Positions 11,513-21,746 of a stretch of 64,000 bases of DNA are shown here, one piece after another. The translations under genes and the position numbers were made by a program. Numbering within the stretch: the stretch's first letter is position 1; the number at the start of each line of letters is the position of its first letter. Source of the stretch: Oceanospirillaceae bacterium (GTDB lineage Bacteria > Pseudomonadota > Gammaproteobacteria > Pseudomonadales > Balneatricaceae). The notes under the pieces were generated by a model. The model saw only the letters and a program-made list of their open reading frames with translations. It made no database searches and had not been told where the DNA came from. The DNA lies in contig JABXIM010000070.1 in NCBI GenBank assembly GCA_013373085.1, positions 1 through 64,000 of the forward strand, in the 5' to 3' direction.

Positions 11513-12892
11513 ATGGCCAAGGCCAAGACCGCCTATGTGTGCAACGACTGCGGCGCCGACTATAGCAAATGGCAGGGTCAGTGCAGCGCCTGCGGCTGCT
11601 GGAATTCGCTGACCGAGGTGCGGCTGGCGGCGTCCTCGGGCGGGGGGGGCCGCACGGCGCGTTTCGAGGGCTACGCCGGTGCTGCGGCGGGGAGCAGCGG
11701 CAAGGTGGTAAGCCTGGCCGAGGTCGAGCTCGGCGAAATGCCGCGTTTTTCCACCGGCACCGGCGAGCTGGACCGGGTGCTCGGTGGCGGTCTGGTGCCG
11801 GGCTCGGCGATCCTCATCGGCGGTCACCCCGGTGCCGGCAAGAGTACCCTGCTGTTGCAAGTGATGTGTCATCTGGCGGCACAGAAGCCGGCGCTCTACG
11901 TCACCGGCGAGGAGTCGCTGCAGCAGGTAGCGATGCGTGCCCGTCGCCTGGGTCTTGATGCCGGTAGCCTGAAAATGCTGTCGGAAACCTCGGTCGAGGC
12001 GATCTGCACCACGGCGCAGCAACTGCAGCCCAAGCTGATGGTGATCGACTCAATCCAGGTGATGCATATCGCCGATGTCCAGTCGGCCCCCGGCTCGGTG
12101 GCGCAGGTGCGGGAAACCGCTGCCTACCTGACCCGCTTCGCCAAGCAGACCGGCACTGTGCTGCTGCTGGTCGGTCATGTCACCAAGGACGGCTCCCTGG
12201 CCGGCCCCAAGGTGCTGGAACACATGATCGACTGCTCGTTGCAGCTGGAGGGCTCGTCGGATAGCCGTTTCCGCACCCTGCGTTCGCACAAGAACCGTTT
12301 TGGCGCGGTCAACGAGCTCGGCGTATTCGCGATGCTCGAGAACGGCCTGCGCGAGGTGAAGAACCCGAGCTCCATTTTCCTCAGCCGTGCCGAGGAGCCA
12401 AGCCCCGGCAGCGTGGTGATGGTGGTCTGGGAGGGTACCCGGCCGCTGCTGGTGGAGCTGCAGGCGCTGGTGGATCAGAGCCATATGAACAATCCGCGCC
12501 GGGTTGCGGTGGGCCTCGAGCATAATCGCCTGGCGATGCTGCTGGCGGTGCTGCACCGTCACGGCGGCCTCCATACCGGCGATCAGGATGTCTTCGTCAA
12601 TGTCGTCGGTGGTGTCAAGGTGCTGGAAACCGGCGCCGACCTGGCGTTGCTGCTGGCGGTGGTGTCGAGCTATCGCGACCGGCCGCTGGCACAGGATCTG
12701 ATGGCGTTTGGCGAAGTGGGTCTGTCCGGCGAAATCCGCCCGGTGCCCAACGGCCAGGAGCGTATCCGCGAGGCCGCCAAGCATGGTTTCCGGCGCGCCA
12801 TCGTGCCCAAGGGCAATGTGCCCAAGACCGCACCCGAAGGCATGGAGGTGATTGGCGTCAATCGCCTTGCGGAAGCACTCGACGCGCTTTGA
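11513..12892 (+). CDS. radA: DNA repair/recombination protein RadA
   Basis: RadA (Sms) is a RecA-related hexameric helicase that drives branch migration during recombinational repair. The 459-residue protein shows an N-terminal four-cysteine zinc finger (CNDCGADYSKWQGQCSACG), Walker A GGHPGAGKST near residue 103, the RadA-specific KNRFG motif (SHKNRFGAVNELG) and a C-terminal Lon-protease-like domain ending in the usual place. It is probably monocistronic. Confidence 0.97.
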   Translation: MAKAKTAYVCNDCGADYSKWQGQCSACGCWNSLTEVRLAASSGGGGRTARFEGYAGAAAGSSGKVVSLAEVELGEMPRFSTGTGELDRVLGGGLVPGSAILIGGHPGAGKSTLLLQVMCHLAAQKPALYVTGEESLQQVAMRARRLGLDAGSLKMLSETSVEAICTTAQQLQPKLMVIDSIQVMHIADVQSAPGSVAQVRETAAYLTRFAKQTGTVLLLVGHVTKDGSLAGPKVLEHMIDCSLQLEGSSDSRFRTLRSHKNRFGAVNELGVFAMLENGLREVKNPSSIFLSRAEEPSPGSVVMVVWEGTRPLLVELQALVDQSHMNNPRRVAVGLEHNRLAMLLAVLHRHGGLHTGDQDVFVNVVGGVKVLETGADLALLLAVVSSYRDRPLAQDLMAFGEVGLSGEIRPVPNGQERIREAAKHGFRRAIVPKGNVPKTAPEGMEVIGVNRLAEALDAL

Positions 12893-12962
12893 GCGAATGC
12901 AGGCTGCTGCTGAGTGCAACGAAGCGCACCAATGCGATGATGAAGGTGCGGTGCGTCGGTAT

Positions 12963-13000
12963 AGGCTCCTGCAATACCGATCTTCCGGCCGTCCATGGCG
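12963..13000 (-). repeat. Dispersed intergenic repeat, copy C (inverted)
   Basis: The reverse complement reads CGCCATGGACGGCCGGAAGA then TCGGTATTGCAGGAGCC, matching the core of copies B and D. It lies between convergent radA and the PilZ gene. Confidence 0.5.
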
Positions 13001-13031
13001 TTTGCTTCGCTTACCAGCTACCCGATTACCG

Positions 13032-13400
13032 TTATCCGCTCACCAGCTGATCCAGTTCCCGCTCGAGCAGGGTTTCGTCGCCGAGGTTGAGTTCGACCAG
13101 GCGGCGCAAATGGCTGATGCTGTCCAGATCCATTTTGCCGGTGCGAAAGCCGTAGCCGGGCGGTTCGGCATGCACCAGGCGCACCGGCATGCGGATCAGG
13201 ATGTCGTTGGTGAGATAGATCTGCAGTTCGGCGACATCGCCGACGTTCAGCGGCAAGGGCTTGTCCGCTTCGGCGAGGGCTCCGTGCAGCGAGATATCGG
13301 CCAGCCGAAGCACGGTGGCTCTGCCGTCCGTTGTGTGCATTTCGCACTCGGCGTCAAAGGGAATGCGGGTAAAGCGACGACGATCGGCTGGGTGTTCCAC
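13032..13400 (-). CDS. PilZ domain protein
   Basis: A 122-residue single-domain PilZ protein. The cyclic-di-GMP binding signature is present: RRRFTR near residue 7 (RxxxR) and DISLHGA near residue 35 ([D/N]xSxxG). It probably acts as a small c-di-GMP receptor for motility or surface behaviour; its target is unknown. It is convergent with radA and upstream of nothing obvious on its own strand. Confidence 0.85.
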   Translation of the reverse strand: MEHPADRRRFTRIPFDAECEMHTTDGRATVLRLADISLHGALAEADKPLPLNVGDVAELQIYLTNDILIRMPVRLVHAEPPGYGFRTGKMDLDSISHLRRLVELNLGDETLLERELDQLVSG

Positions 13401-13496
13401 CTGGCTGCTCCCTATATCGAGTCAGTGGTGAGTGGCAAGTCGTTGGTCTTGGCGCGACTACTCGCCACTGACGACTTACCATCCCCATTCTTAACG

Positions 13497-13527
13497 AAAA
13501 AAGCCGGCCTTTTACAGGGCCGGCTTT
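13497..13527 (-). terminator. Intrinsic terminator of ettA
   Basis: Stem AAAGCCGGCC / GGCCGGCTTT (10 bp) followed on the minus strand by a T-run, about 30 bases past the ettA stop. Confidence 0.8.
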
Positions 13528-13555
13528 GATTTGACTATCCAGGGACTGATCCCGA

Positions 13556-15214
13556 TCAGCCGATGCGCTTGTACTTGATGCGCTCGGGCTGGTGCTCCTT
13601 GCCGTAGCGGCGTTTGTAGTCCGCCTGGTACTCGGTGTAGTTGCCTTCGAAGAACTCCACCTTGGAGTCGCCTTCGTACGCCAGCATGTGGGTGCAGATG
13701 CGGTCGAGGAACCAGCGGTCGTGGGAAATCACCACGGCGCAGCCCGGGAACGCCAGCAACGCTTCCTCGAGCGCACGCAGGGTCTCGATATCCAGGTCGT
13801 TGGTCGGCTCGTCGAGCAGCAGCACGTTGCCGCCTTCCTTCAGCAGCTTGGCCATGTGCAGGCGGTTACGCTCGCCGCCGGACAGATCCTTGACGAACTT
13901 CTGCTGGTCCGAGCCCTTGAAGTTGAAGCGGCCGCAGTAGGCGCGGGAAGGCGTCTGGTAGTTGCCGACGGTGATGATGTCCTGGCCGTCGGAGATCTCC
14001 TCGAATACGGTCTTGTCGCCGTTCAGATCGCGGTCCTGGTTGACGTAGGCCAGCTGCACGGTGGAGCCGAGCTCGATGCTGCCGTTATCCGGCTGTTCCT
14101 CGCCGGCGATGATGCGGAACAGCGTCGACTTGCCGGCGCCGTTGCCGCCGATGATGCCGACGATGGCACCCTGCGGGATCGAGAAGCTCAGATCCTCGAA
14201 CAGCACCTTGTCGCCGTAGGCCTTGGAGATGCCGTTGGCTTCGATGACCTTGTCACCCAGGCGCGGGCCCGGCGGTATGTAGATTTCCTGGGTCTCGTTG
14301 CGGGTCTGGAATTCGCGCGAGTTCATCTCTTCGAACTGTTTCAGGCGCGCCTTGGACTTGGCCTGGCGGCCTTTCTGGCCCTGGCGTACCCATTCCAGCT
14401 CGGACGCGACCGCCTTGTGGTGCGCCGCTTCCTGTTTGGCTTCCATCTCCAGGCGGTGCTCCTTCTGCTCCAGCCAGGCGGAATAGTTGCCTTCGTAGGG
14501 AATGCCGCGACCGCGGTCCAGCTCCAGAATCCATCCGGCGGCGTTGTCGAGGAAGTAGCGGTCGTGGGTGATCGCCACCACGGTACCCGGGTACTCCTGC
14601 AGGAAGCGCTCGATCCAGGCGACCGATTCGGCGTCCAGGTGGTTGGTGGGTTCGTCGAGCAGCAGCATGTCAGGCTTGTCGAGCAGCAGCCGGCACAGTG
14701 CCACGCGGCGACGCTCACCGCCGGAGAGGTGCTTCACCTGGGCATCCCAGGGCGGCAGGCGCAGGGCGTCGGCGGCACGCTCCAGGGCGTTTTCGAGGTT
14801 GTGACCATCCTTCGCCTGGATCAGGTTCTCGAACTCGGCCTGTTGCTTGGCCAGCTCGTCGAAATCGGCGTCGGGATCGGCATAGGCGGCATAGACGGCG
14901 TCGAGCCCGGCCAGCGCTTCCTTGACGTCGGCGACGGCCTCCTCGACGATCTCGCGCACCGTCTTGCTGTCGTCGAGCTGCGGCTCCTGCGGCAGGTAGC
15001 CGACGTTGATGCCCGGCATCGGACGGGCTTCGCCGATGTAGTCCTTGTCGACGCCGGCCATGATGCGCAGCAGGCTGGATTTACCGGCGCCGTTGAGGCC
15101 CAGCACGCCGATCTTGGCGCCCGGGAAGAAGGACAGCGAAATGTCCTTGAGGATTTCACGCTTCGGCGGGACCACCTTGCCGACGCGATTCATCGAGTAA
15201 ACGTATTGAGCCAT
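13556..15214 (-). CDS. ettA: Energy-dependent translational throttle protein EttA (ABC-F)
   Basis: A 552-residue soluble ABC-F protein with two ATPase cassettes and no membrane segments. Walker A motifs are GLNGAGKSS and GGNGAGKST, with signatures [10 protein letters not shown] and [10 protein letters not shown]. The start [22 protein letters not shown] and total length agree with EttA, which binds the ribosomal E site and gates initiation according to ATP/ADP ratio. It is probably monocistronic with its own terminator. Confidence 0.95.
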   Translation of the reverse strand: MAQYVYSMNRVGKVVPPKREILKDISLSFFPGAKIGVLGLNGAGKSSLLRIMAGVDKDYIGEARPMPGINVGYLPQEPQLDDSKTVREIVEEAVADVKEALAGLDAVYAAYADPDADFDELAKQQAEFENLIQAKDGHNLENALERAADALRLPPWDAQVKHLSGGERRRVALCRLLLDKPDMLLLDEPTNHLDAESVAWIERFLQEYPGTVVAITHDRYFLDNAAGWILELDRGRGIPYEGNYSAWLEQKEHRLEMEAKQEAAHHKAVASELEWVRQGQKGRQAKSKARLKQFEEMNSREFQTRNETQEIYIPPGPRLGDKVIEANGISKAYGDKVLFEDLSFSIPQGAIVGIIGGNGAGKSTLFRIIAGEEQPDNGSIELGSTVQLAYVNQDRDLNGDKTVFEEISDGQDIITVGNYQTPSRAYCGRFNFKGSDQQKFVKDLSGGERNRLHMAKLLKEGGNVLLLDEPTNDLDIETLRALEEALLAFPGCAVVISHDRWFLDRICTHMLAYEGDSKVEFFEGNYTEYQADYKRRYGKEHQPERIKYKRIG

Positions 15215-15435
15215 TAATCAGGACCTGTCAGTTCTGGGTTGGCGGCAATTTTAGCCGATTGCGGGGAGTGAAGGCCAATATATGGACAGTGGCTGGTCAG
15301 CGCCGTTTCCTTGATCTGTATCAGGTTTTCCCGGCGGGCAGGAGAAAGCGACGAACTATAATTTAAAAGGAGCCGGCGCCCAGTTCGGCTTTGTTTGAAT
15401 TTTACTATCCGTCCTGCACTATCGGAGGGGTAACG

Positions 15436-15852
15436 ATGAGCAATCTGACCCGTTTCAACAGTCTGTTCGGCGACTCATTTTTCGACGATTTCTTCCGCCC
15501 GCTGGCCCGCCGCAGCGATGAAAAGGCACCGGCTATCGACGTGCACCAGAACGATGGCGGCTATCGCGTCAAGGTGGACCTGCCCGGCGTCAAGAAAGAG
15601 GATATCAAGGTGAGCCTGGACAATGGCATCCTCAGCATTCGCGCCGAAACCAAGTCCGAGGAAAAAGAGGAAAAAGAAGGCAAGCTGATTCGCCAGGAGC
15701 GGCACTTCGGAGAGTTCCTGCGCCAGCTGTCGGTTGGATCCGACGTCGATCCGGCATCGATCAAGGCGCAGTTCGACAACGGCGTGCTGACGCTCGACCT
15801 GCCGAAACAGCAGAGTCTGCCGGAGGAAAAACGGCAGATCAGTATCGAATAA
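15436..15852 (+). CDS. Small heat-shock protein (Hsp20/alpha-crystallin family)
   Basis: A 138-residue protein with an alpha-crystallin domain (about residues 35-135). It includes YRVKVDLPGVKKEDIKVSLD and the terminal GVLTLDLPK signature. It is a cytosolic holdase for unfolded proteins. The start at 15436 is supported by GGAGGGG 6-12 bases upstream; the in-frame codons back to 15391 are not needed. TATAAT at 15357-15362 is a candidate -10 box. I did not find a convincing sigma32 heat-shock promoter. Confidence 0.93.
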   Translation: MSNLTRFNSLFGDSFFDDFFRPLARRSDEKAPAIDVHQNDGGYRVKVDLPGVKKEDIKVSLDNGILSIRAETKSEEKEEKEGKLIRQERHFGEFLRQLSVGSDVDPASIKAQFDNGVLTLDLPKQQSLPEEKRQISIE

Positions 15853-15865
15853 CCGCGGCTCTTTC

Positions 15866-15889
15866 AGGCACCCCTATAGAGGGGTGCCT
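15866..15889 (+). terminator. Hairpin downstream of hsp20
   Basis: Perfect 10-bp stem AGGCACCCCT / AGGGGTGCCT with ATAG loop, starting 14 bases after the stop. It lacks a T-run, so termination may be partial. Confidence 0.55.
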
Positions 15890-16018
15890 GCATGAATTCT
15901 TCGCTATTGCTCCTGACCGACATTCAAGTGCCTTGTTGCGACATCATCGGCTATAATGCTGCCCCTTTTCAGGGGGGGCATCCGCTCGCCCCGCCGCTAT
16001 GCATCACAGGGGACAGCA

Positions 16019-17275
16019 ATGTTTAGCAAAGAGATGACTATCGCCGCATTCGATCCGGAGCTCTGGTCCGCCATGCAGGCCGAGGAGCGTCGTCAGGAAG
16101 AGCATATCGAACTGATCGCGTCCGAGAACTACACCAGCCCGCGGGTGATGGAAGCCCAGGGTTCCGGCCTGACCAACAAATACGCCGAAGGCTATCCCCA
16201 CAAGCGGTACTACGGTGGTTGCGAATACGTCGATATCGTCGAGGAGCTGGCGATCGAGCGTGCCAAGGAACTGTTTGGCGCGACCTATGCCAATGTCCAG
16301 CCGCATTCCGGCTCCCAGGCCAATGCTGCGGTCTACATGGCGTTGTGCCAGCCGGGCGATACCGTACTGGGCATGAGCCTGGCCCACGGCGGTCACCTGA
16401 CCCACGGTGCATCTGTCTCCTTCTCCGGCCGCATTTACAACGCCGTGCAGTACGGCCTGAACCCGGAAACCGGCGAAATCGATTACGCCGAAGTCGAGCG
16501 CCTGGCTCTCGAGCACAGGCCGAAGATGATCGTCGCGGGCTTCTCCGCCTACTCCCGTGTCATCGACTGGCAGCGTTTCCGGGACATCGCCGATAAGGTC
16601 GGTGCCTATCTGTTCGTCGACATGGCTCACGTTGCCGGTCTCGTCGCCGCCGGCGTCTACCCGAGTCCGCTCGGTATCGCCGACGTCGTCACCACCACCA
16701 CGCATAAGACCCTCGGCGGTCCGCGCGGCGGCCTGATCCTGTCGGCCCGTGCGGACGACGAGCTGCAGAAAAAGCTCAACTTCGCGGTGTTCCCGGAGTC
16801 CCAGGGCGGCCCGCTGATGCATATCATTGCCGCCAAGGCGGTTTGCTTCAAGGAAGCGCTGGAGCCGGAGTGGAAGGAATACCAGGTGCAGGTCGTCAAA
16901 AACGCCCAGGCGATGGTCAAGGTGTTCCTCGACCGCGGCATCGACATCGTGTCCGGCGGCACCGATGATCACCTGTTCCTGGTGGACCTGATCAAGAAGG
17001 ACATCACCGGCAAGGACGCGGACGCTGCGCTTGGCCGTGCCAATATCACCGTCAACAAGAACGCCGTACCGAACGATCCGCGTTCGCCGTTCGTCACCTC
17101 GGGCCTGCGTATCGGTACCCCGGCCGTGAGCCGCCGCGGCTTCAAGGAAGCGGAAGTGACCGAACTGGCGAACTGGATCTGCGATATCCTCGACGATATC
17201 GAGAACGAGCAGACCATCGAAGCGGTCAAGGCGAAGGTGCTCGATATCTGTGCACGCTTCCCGGTCTACAAGTAA
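16019..17275 (+). CDS. glyA: Serine hydroxymethyltransferase
   Basis: GlyA interconverts serine and glycine and loads one-carbon units on tetrahydrofolate. The 418-residue protein starts [16 protein letters not shown] and contains the PLP lysine in [14 protein letters not shown], plus the N-terminal [16 protein letters not shown] signature. The start at 16019 follows GGGGA; an in-frame upstream extension to 15956 overlaps the likely -10 box TATAAT (15952-15957). A strong terminator follows, separating it from the nrdR operon. Confidence 0.97.
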   Translation: MFSKEMTIAAFDPELWSAMQAEERRQEEHIELIASENYTSPRVMEAQGSGLTNKYAEGYPHKRYYGGCEYVDIVEELAIERAKELFGATYANVQPHSGSQANAAVYMALCQPGDTVLGMSLAHGGHLTHGASVSFSGRIYNAVQYGLNPETGEIDYAEVERLALEHRPKMIVAGFSAYSRVIDWQRFRDIADKVGAYLFVDMAHVAGLVAAGVYPSPLGIADVVTTTTHKTLGGPRGGLILSARADDELQKKLNFAVFPESQGGPLMHIIAAKAVCFKEALEPEWKEYQVQVVKNAQAMVKVFLDRGIDIVSGGTDDHLFLVDLIKKDITGKDADAALGRANITVNKNAVPNDPRSPFVTSGLRIGTPAVSRRGFKEAEVTELANWICDILDDIENEQTIEAVKAKVLDICARFPVYK

Positions 17276-17290
17276 TTAGGTAGAATCCGC

Positions 17291-17317
17291 AGGCGGCCGA
17301 CGGGCCGCCTTTTTTTT
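17291..17317 (+). terminator. Intrinsic terminator of glyA
   Basis: 8-bp stem AGGCGGCC / GGCCGCCT with GACG loop followed by a run of eight T. Confidence 0.9.
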
Positions 17318-17367
17318 CCGCTGTACCCCGCGGCGGACATCACGCTCTTTACCCGGCAGGAATCCCT

Positions 17368-17835
17368 ATGCATTGTCCATTCTGCGGCGTCAACGAAACC
17401 AAGGTCGTGGATTCACGCCTGGTCGCCGAAGGCCAGCAGGTCCGGCGCAGACGGGAATGCATCGGCTGCCACGAGCGTTTTACCACCTATGAAGCCGCCG
17501 AACTGCTGATGCCGCGGATCATCAAGACCGACGGCATGCGCCAACCTTTCGACGACGACAAACTGCGCGCCGGCGTTCAGCGGGCACTGGAGAAACGCCC
17601 GGTTGGCATCGAGGCCATGGAAGCGGCGATCAACCGTATCAAGCTACGCCTGCGCGCCACCGGCGAACGCGAGGTGCATTCGCGGCTGGTTGGCGAGACG
17701 GTGATGGCCGAGCTGCGCAAACTCGATCAGGTCGCCTACGTCCGCTTTGCCTCCGTCTATCGCAGTTTTCAGGACGTCAACGAGTTCAAGGAAGAGATCG
17801 ACCGGCTTTCGTCCCAGCCGGAGGAGTCGCCATGA
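17368..17835 (+). CDS. nrdR: Transcriptional repressor NrdR
   Basis: NrdR is the nucleotide-sensing repressor of ribonucleotide reductase genes. The 155-residue protein has the N-terminal zinc ribbon (Cys3, Cys6, Cys31, Cys34; MHCPFC ... CIGC) and an ATP-cone domain. It is first in a long operon with riboflavin genes, and its stop overlaps the ribD start by four bases (ATGA), implying translational coupling. The same order is found in Pseudomonas and relatives. Confidence 0.97.
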   Translation: MHCPFCGVNETKVVDSRLVAEGQQVRRRRECIGCHERFTTYEAAELLMPRIIKTDGMRQPFDDDKLRAGVQRALEKRPVGIEAMEAAINRIKLRLRATGEREVHSRLVGETVMAELRKLDQVAYVRFASVYRSFQDVNEFKEEIDRLSSQPEESP

Positions 17836-18971
17836 CCACCTGGAGCCAGGCCGATCACGAATTCATGGCGCGAGCCATCCGGCTGGCACGCCGGGGACTC
17901 TATACCACCGATCCCAATCCGCGTGTCGGCTGCGTGCTGGTACAGGACGGTGCGATTGTTGGCGAGGGGTACCACCTGCGCGCCGGCGAGGGACATGCCG
18001 AGGTCAATGCGCTGCGCCAGGCCGGCGAGCGTGCCCGTGGCAGTACCGCCTATGTCACCCTGGAACCCTGCAGTCATCAGGGGCGTACGCCCCCCTGCGC
18101 CGACGCCCTGGTGCGTGCCGGTGTCGGCCGGGTCGTGGCGGCGATGGTCGATCCGAATCCACAGGTCGCGGGGCGGGGCATGCAGAAATTGCGCGATGCC
18201 GGGATAGCGGCCGATAGCGGCCTGCTGGAGGCTGAAGCGCGCAAGTTAAACCCCGGTTTTATCAAACGAATGGAAACCGGTCTGCCGCTGGTGCGGCTGA
18301 AACTGGCATCCAGCCTCGATGGCCGTACAGCGATGGCCAGCGGTGAGTCGCAGTGGATAACCGGCGCCGCGGCGCGCGCCGACGTGCAGCGGCTGCGCGC
18401 GCGCAGTTCGGCTATCCTGACCGGAGTGGACTCGATCCTGCAGGATGATTCGGCGCTGACGGTGCGGCCGTCGGAGGCCGGATTCGACGACGCTTTGAAG
18501 CAGGCGTTCGGGGACCGCCAGCCACTGAGGCTGGTGCTCGACAGCCAGTTGCGCATGCCTGCCGATGCCCGCATCCTGCGCCAGGCCGGGCGAACCCTGA
18601 TCGTGACCTGCAGTGACAACGACAGTCGAGCGGCGGCCCTGCGTGAAGCGGGAGCGGACATACTGAGACTGCCGGCGGTCGATGGCCGTGTGGACCTGCG
18701 CGCTGTGCTGCATTGGCTCGGCGCGGAACAGTGCAATGAGCTGCTGGTCGAAACCGGCGCCACCCTGGCGGGTGCGTTCGCCGCGGCCGGGCTGGTCGAC
18801 GAGCTGCACCTTTACATGGCACCCAAGCTGCTGGGGTCTTCGGGGCGCCCGCTGCTGGCACTGCCGCTCGATACCATGGCGCAGCAGATCGCGCTGGAAC
18901 TGGTCGAGATGCGCCAACTCGGAGACGATATCCGGCTGACGCTGCGGCCCCGCGACAAGGAACAGAACTGA
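17832..18971 (+). CDS. ribD: Bifunctional riboflavin deaminase/reductase RibD
   Basis: RibD deaminates and then reduces the pyrimidine intermediate of riboflavin synthesis. The N-terminal CDA-type deaminase shows [11 protein letters not shown] and [11 protein letters not shown] zinc motifs; the C-terminal reductase begins near residue 155 ([15 protein letters not shown]). The length of 379 residues is normal. The start overlaps the nrdR stop, and the stop shares one base with the ribE start. Confidence 0.97.
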   Translation: MTTWSQADHEFMARAIRLARRGLYTTDPNPRVGCVLVQDGAIVGEGYHLRAGEGHAEVNALRQAGERARGSTAYVTLEPCSHQGRTPPCADALVRAGVGRVVAAMVDPNPQVAGRGMQKLRDAGIAADSGLLEAEARKLNPGFIKRMETGLPLVRLKLASSLDGRTAMASGESQWITGAAARADVQRLRARSSAILTGVDSILQDDSALTVRPSEAGFDDALKQAFGDRQPLRLVLDSQLRMPADARILRQAGRTLIVTCSDNDSRAAALREAGADILRLPAVDGRVDLRAVLHWLGAEQCNELLVETGATLAGAFAAAGLVDELHLYMAPKLLGSSGRPLLALPLDTMAQQIALELVEMRQLGDDIRLTLRPRDKEQN

Positions 18972-19645
18972 TGTTTACCGGCATAGTGGAAGCGGTGGGC
19001 CGGATCGCCGCGATCGAAATGACGCAGGGCGACATGCGCCTGCGTGTGCAGACCGGTACTCTGGACCTGGCCGACGTGAAGCTCGGTGACAGTATCGCCA
19101 CCAACGGCGTTTGCCTGACGGTGATCGAGCTGACCGGGGACGGCTTCTGGGCCGACGTTTCGCGCGAGACCCTGGCCCATACCCGTTTCGAGACCCTGAA
19201 AGTCGGCGAAGCGGTGAATCTGGAAAAGGCGATGATGCCGACCAGCCGTTTCGGCGGGCACATCGTCACCGGCCACGTCGACGCCATCGGCGAGGTGGTG
19301 CAGCGTAGCGACGACGCTCGCTCCATCCGCCTGCGGGTGCGGGCGCCGCAGACCCTTGCGCGTTATATCGCCGGCAAGGGATCGATTACCGTCGACGGCA
19401 TCAGCCTCACGGTGAATGGCGTCGATGGCAGTGAATTCGAATTGAACATAGTGCCGCATACCGCGGCGGAAACGGTCATCGCCGGCTATCGCGCCGGCAG
19501 TCGCGTCCACCTGGAGGTGGATATCGTCGCCCGCTACCTAGAGCGGCTGTTGCAGTGCGGCGGCGGTACCGCCGCCGAGGAACAGACGGACGAAAGCGGC
19601 CTGACGCTGGCCAAGCTGGCCGAGTACGGATTTAGCCGGCGCTAA
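18971..19645 (+). CDS. ribE: Riboflavin synthase alpha subunit
   Basis: Catalyses dismutation of two lumazine molecules to riboflavin. The 224-residue protein shows the internal duplication of two lumazine-binding domains: [12 protein letters not shown] at the start, and [15 protein letters not shown] at the second repeat near residue 97. The start overlaps the ribD stop by one base. The symbol follows E. coli usage (Pseudomonas databases may call it ribC). Confidence 0.96.
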   Translation: MFTGIVEAVGRIAAIEMTQGDMRLRVQTGTLDLADVKLGDSIATNGVCLTVIELTGDGFWADVSRETLAHTRFETLKVGEAVNLEKAMMPTSRFGGHIVTGHVDAIGEVVQRSDDARSIRLRVRAPQTLARYIAGKGSITVDGISLTVNGVDGSEFELNIVPHTAAETVIAGYRAGSRVHLEVDIVARYLERLLQCGGGTAAEEQTDESGLTLAKLAEYGFSRR

Positions 19646-19661
19646 ACGAGAGAGCAACGAG

Positions 19662-20777
19662 ATGCAGTTGAACAGCACCGAAGAACTGATCGAGGATATC
19701 CGTCAGGGCAAGATGGTCATCCTGATGGACGACGAGGACCGTGAGAACGAAGGCGATCTGGTAATCGCCGCCGAAATGGTGCGGGCCGAGGACATCAACT
19801 TCATGGCCACCCATGCCAGGGGCCTGATCTGCCTGACGCTGACCCGCAGCCGTTGCGAACAGCTCAAGCTGCCGCTGATGGTGCAAAGCAACGGCGCCCA
19901 GTTCTCGACCAACTTCACGCTGTCGATCGAAGCGGCGACCGGTGTGACCACCGGCATCTCGGCGGCTGACCGCGCCCATACGGTGCGCACAGCGGTCAAG
20001 CACGATGCCAAACCGGAGGACATCGTCCAGCCCGGACACATCTTCCCGCTGATGGCGCAGCCCGGCGGCGTGCTGAGCCGCGCCGGTCATACCGAAGCCG
20101 GCTGCGACCTGCCCCGCCTGGGCGGCCTGTTCCCGGCCTCGGTGATCGTCGAGATCATGAACGAGGACGGCACCATGGCGCGCCGCCCGGACCTGGAGAA
20201 GTTCGCCGAGAAGCACGGTCTCAAGATCGGTACCATCGCCGACCTGATCCATTACCGTACGACCAACGAGCACACGGTGGTGCGCGAGAGCGAAGGTGTG
20301 ATGTCGACCGAGTTCGGTGATTTCAACTACGTGACCTACCGTGACGAGATTCAGAACTGCACGCACCTGGCGCTGACCCAGGGCGCGATCAGCAAAGACG
20401 AACCGACACTGGTACGCGTGCATATCCGCACCGAAGTGCTGCGCGATGTCGTTGGCGCCAACACCGACGACGGCGTCAAGTGGACCATGCGCCGCGCTTT
20501 GCGCCGTGTGGCCGAAGAAGGCAAGGGCGTGGTGGTACTGCTGGATGTGGCCAGCAAGATCGACATCGGCGATGCGCTGGAGCAGATGCTGCAGGGACGG
20601 CAGAAATCCAAGGTCAACGTCAGCGCCTCCGGCGCTTACCTGACCGTCGGCACGGGCTCCCAGATCCTGCGCGACCTCGGCGTCGGCAAGATGCGGCTGC
20701 TCAGCTCGCCGATGAAGTTCAACGCGATCTCGGGCTTCGACCTGGAGATCGACGAATACATTCCTTACGAAGACTGA
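19662..20777 (+). CDS. ribBX: DHBP synthase with degenerate GTP cyclohydrolase II domain (RibBX type)
   Basis: Residues 1-200 form 3,4-dihydroxy-2-butanone 4-phosphate synthase ([36 protein letters not shown]). Residues 205-371 resemble GTP cyclohydrolase II but the zinc site C-x2-G-D-x-F-x-S-x-R-C-x-C is absent; the aligned stretch reads [20 protein letters not shown]. This is the RibBX hybrid arrangement known from other gammaproteobacteria, where the C-terminal part is not a working cyclohydrolase. The true enzyme is the separate ribA at 25924. It lies in the rib operon, 16 bases after ribE. Confidence 0.93.
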   Translation: MQLNSTEELIEDIRQGKMVILMDDEDRENEGDLVIAAEMVRAEDINFMATHARGLICLTLTRSRCEQLKLPLMVQSNGAQFSTNFTLSIEAATGVTTGISAADRAHTVRTAVKHDAKPEDIVQPGHIFPLMAQPGGVLSRAGHTEAGCDLPRLGGLFPASVIVEIMNEDGTMARRPDLEKFAEKHGLKIGTIADLIHYRTTNEHTVVRESEGVMSTEFGDFNYVTYRDEIQNCTHLALTQGAISKDEPTLVRVHIRTEVLRDVVGANTDDGVKWTMRRALRRVAEEGKGVVVLLDVASKIDIGDALEQMLQGRQKSKVNVSASGAYLTVGTGSQILRDLGVGKMRLLSSPMKFNAISGFDLEIDEYIPYED

Positions 20778-20789
20778 TCGGGACTCAAG

Positions 20790-21263
20790 ATGTCTGTAAC
20801 TGTTTATGAAGGTGATTTCATCAGCGGCGCCGGCAAATACGCCATCGTCGTTGGCCGTTTCAACGCATTCGTTGTCGAAAGCCTGCTCGAGGGCGCGATC
20901 GATACCCTCAAGCGCCACGGCGTGCAGGAATCCGATATCCGCGTCGTGCGGGTTCCGGGCGCGTTCGAGATTCCGCTGGCGGTCAAGCGCGTTGCTGCCC
21001 AGAAACAGGACGATGCCATCATCGCCCTCGGCGCGGTGATTCGTGGCGGTACCCCGCACTTCGAGTACGTATCCGCGGAAAGCTCCAAGGGCGTGGCCCA
21101 GGTGTCGATGGACTACGATATCCCGGTCGCCAACGGTATTCTGACCGTCAACACCATCGAACAGGCGATCGAGCGCGCTGGCACCAAGGCCGGCAACAAG
21201 GGGGCCGAGGCTGCCCTTTCCGCGCTGGAAATGGTCAGCCTGCTGCGACAGCTCGAGGTTTAA
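20790..21263 (+). CDS. ribH: 6,7-dimethyl-8-ribityllumazine synthase
   Basis: RibH condenses the RibB product with the RibD-pathway pyrimidine to give lumazine. The 157-residue protein contains [29 protein letters not shown] and the active-site loop [21 protein letters not shown]. The family capsid-forming fold is expected. It starts 12 bases after ribBX. Confidence 0.96.
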   Translation: MSVTVYEGDFISGAGKYAIVVGRFNAFVVESLLEGAIDTLKRHGVQESDIRVVRVPGAFEIPLAVKRVAAQKQDDAIIALGAVIRGGTPHFEYVSAESSKGVAQVSMDYDIPVANGILTVNTIEQAIERAGTKAGNKGAEAALSALEMVSLLRQLEV

Positions 21264-21270
21264 GCGCATC

Positions 21271-21744
21271 ATGTCCGAGGCCCCGACCCCCAACAAGCGC
21301 AAGAAGCCGTCCCTGACCGAAAAACGTCGGGCGGCACGCGGCTTTGCGCTGCAGGCAATCTACCAGTGGCAGCTCGCCGGTCAGCCGCTGACCGAGATCG
21401 ACGCCCAGTTTCGCGTCGATAACGACATGCGTGACGTCGACGTGCAGATGTTCTCCGAGCTGCTGCACGGTGTGGCGACGCGCAAAGGCGAACTGGACGC
21501 GGCGTTCGCGCCGTACCTCGATCGCGCCATCGACGATCTGGATCCGGTCGAGCTGGCGGTACTGCGCATCGGTGCCTACGAACTGATGCAGCGTCCGGAA
21601 GTGCCCTACCGCGTGGCGATCAACGAAAGCGTCGAGCTGGCCAAGGTGTTCGGCGCCACCGAGAGTCACCGCTACGTCAACGGCATCCTCGACAAGCTGG
21701 CGCAGCGCGTGCGCTACGCCGAGATCCGCGCCAAGAAAGGCTGA
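21271..21744 (+). CDS. nusB: Transcription antitermination protein NusB
   Basis: NusB joins NusE in rRNA antitermination complexes. The 157-residue all-helical protein has [17 protein letters not shown] at the N-terminus and the C-terminal [13 protein letters not shown] typical of the family. It starts 7 bases after ribH in the same operon. Confidence 0.95.
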   Translation: MSEAPTPNKRKKPSLTEKRRAARGFALQAIYQWQLAGQPLTEIDAQFRVDNDMRDVDVQMFSELLHGVATRKGELDAAFAPYLDRAIDDLDPVELAVLRIGAYELMQRPEVPYRVAINESVELAKVFGATESHRYVNGILDKLAQRVRYAEIRAKKG

Positions 21745-21746
21745 TC

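Noticed and set aside
13592-15217. A 541-codon plus-strand frame opposite ettA
   Set aside because: Antisense shadow of a clear ABC-F gene.
19632-21302. A 556-codon minus-strand frame opposite ribBX and ribH
   Set aside because: It is the antisense shadow of well-identified rib genes; its composition (rich in His, Gln, Arg, Ala) is typical of such shadows.
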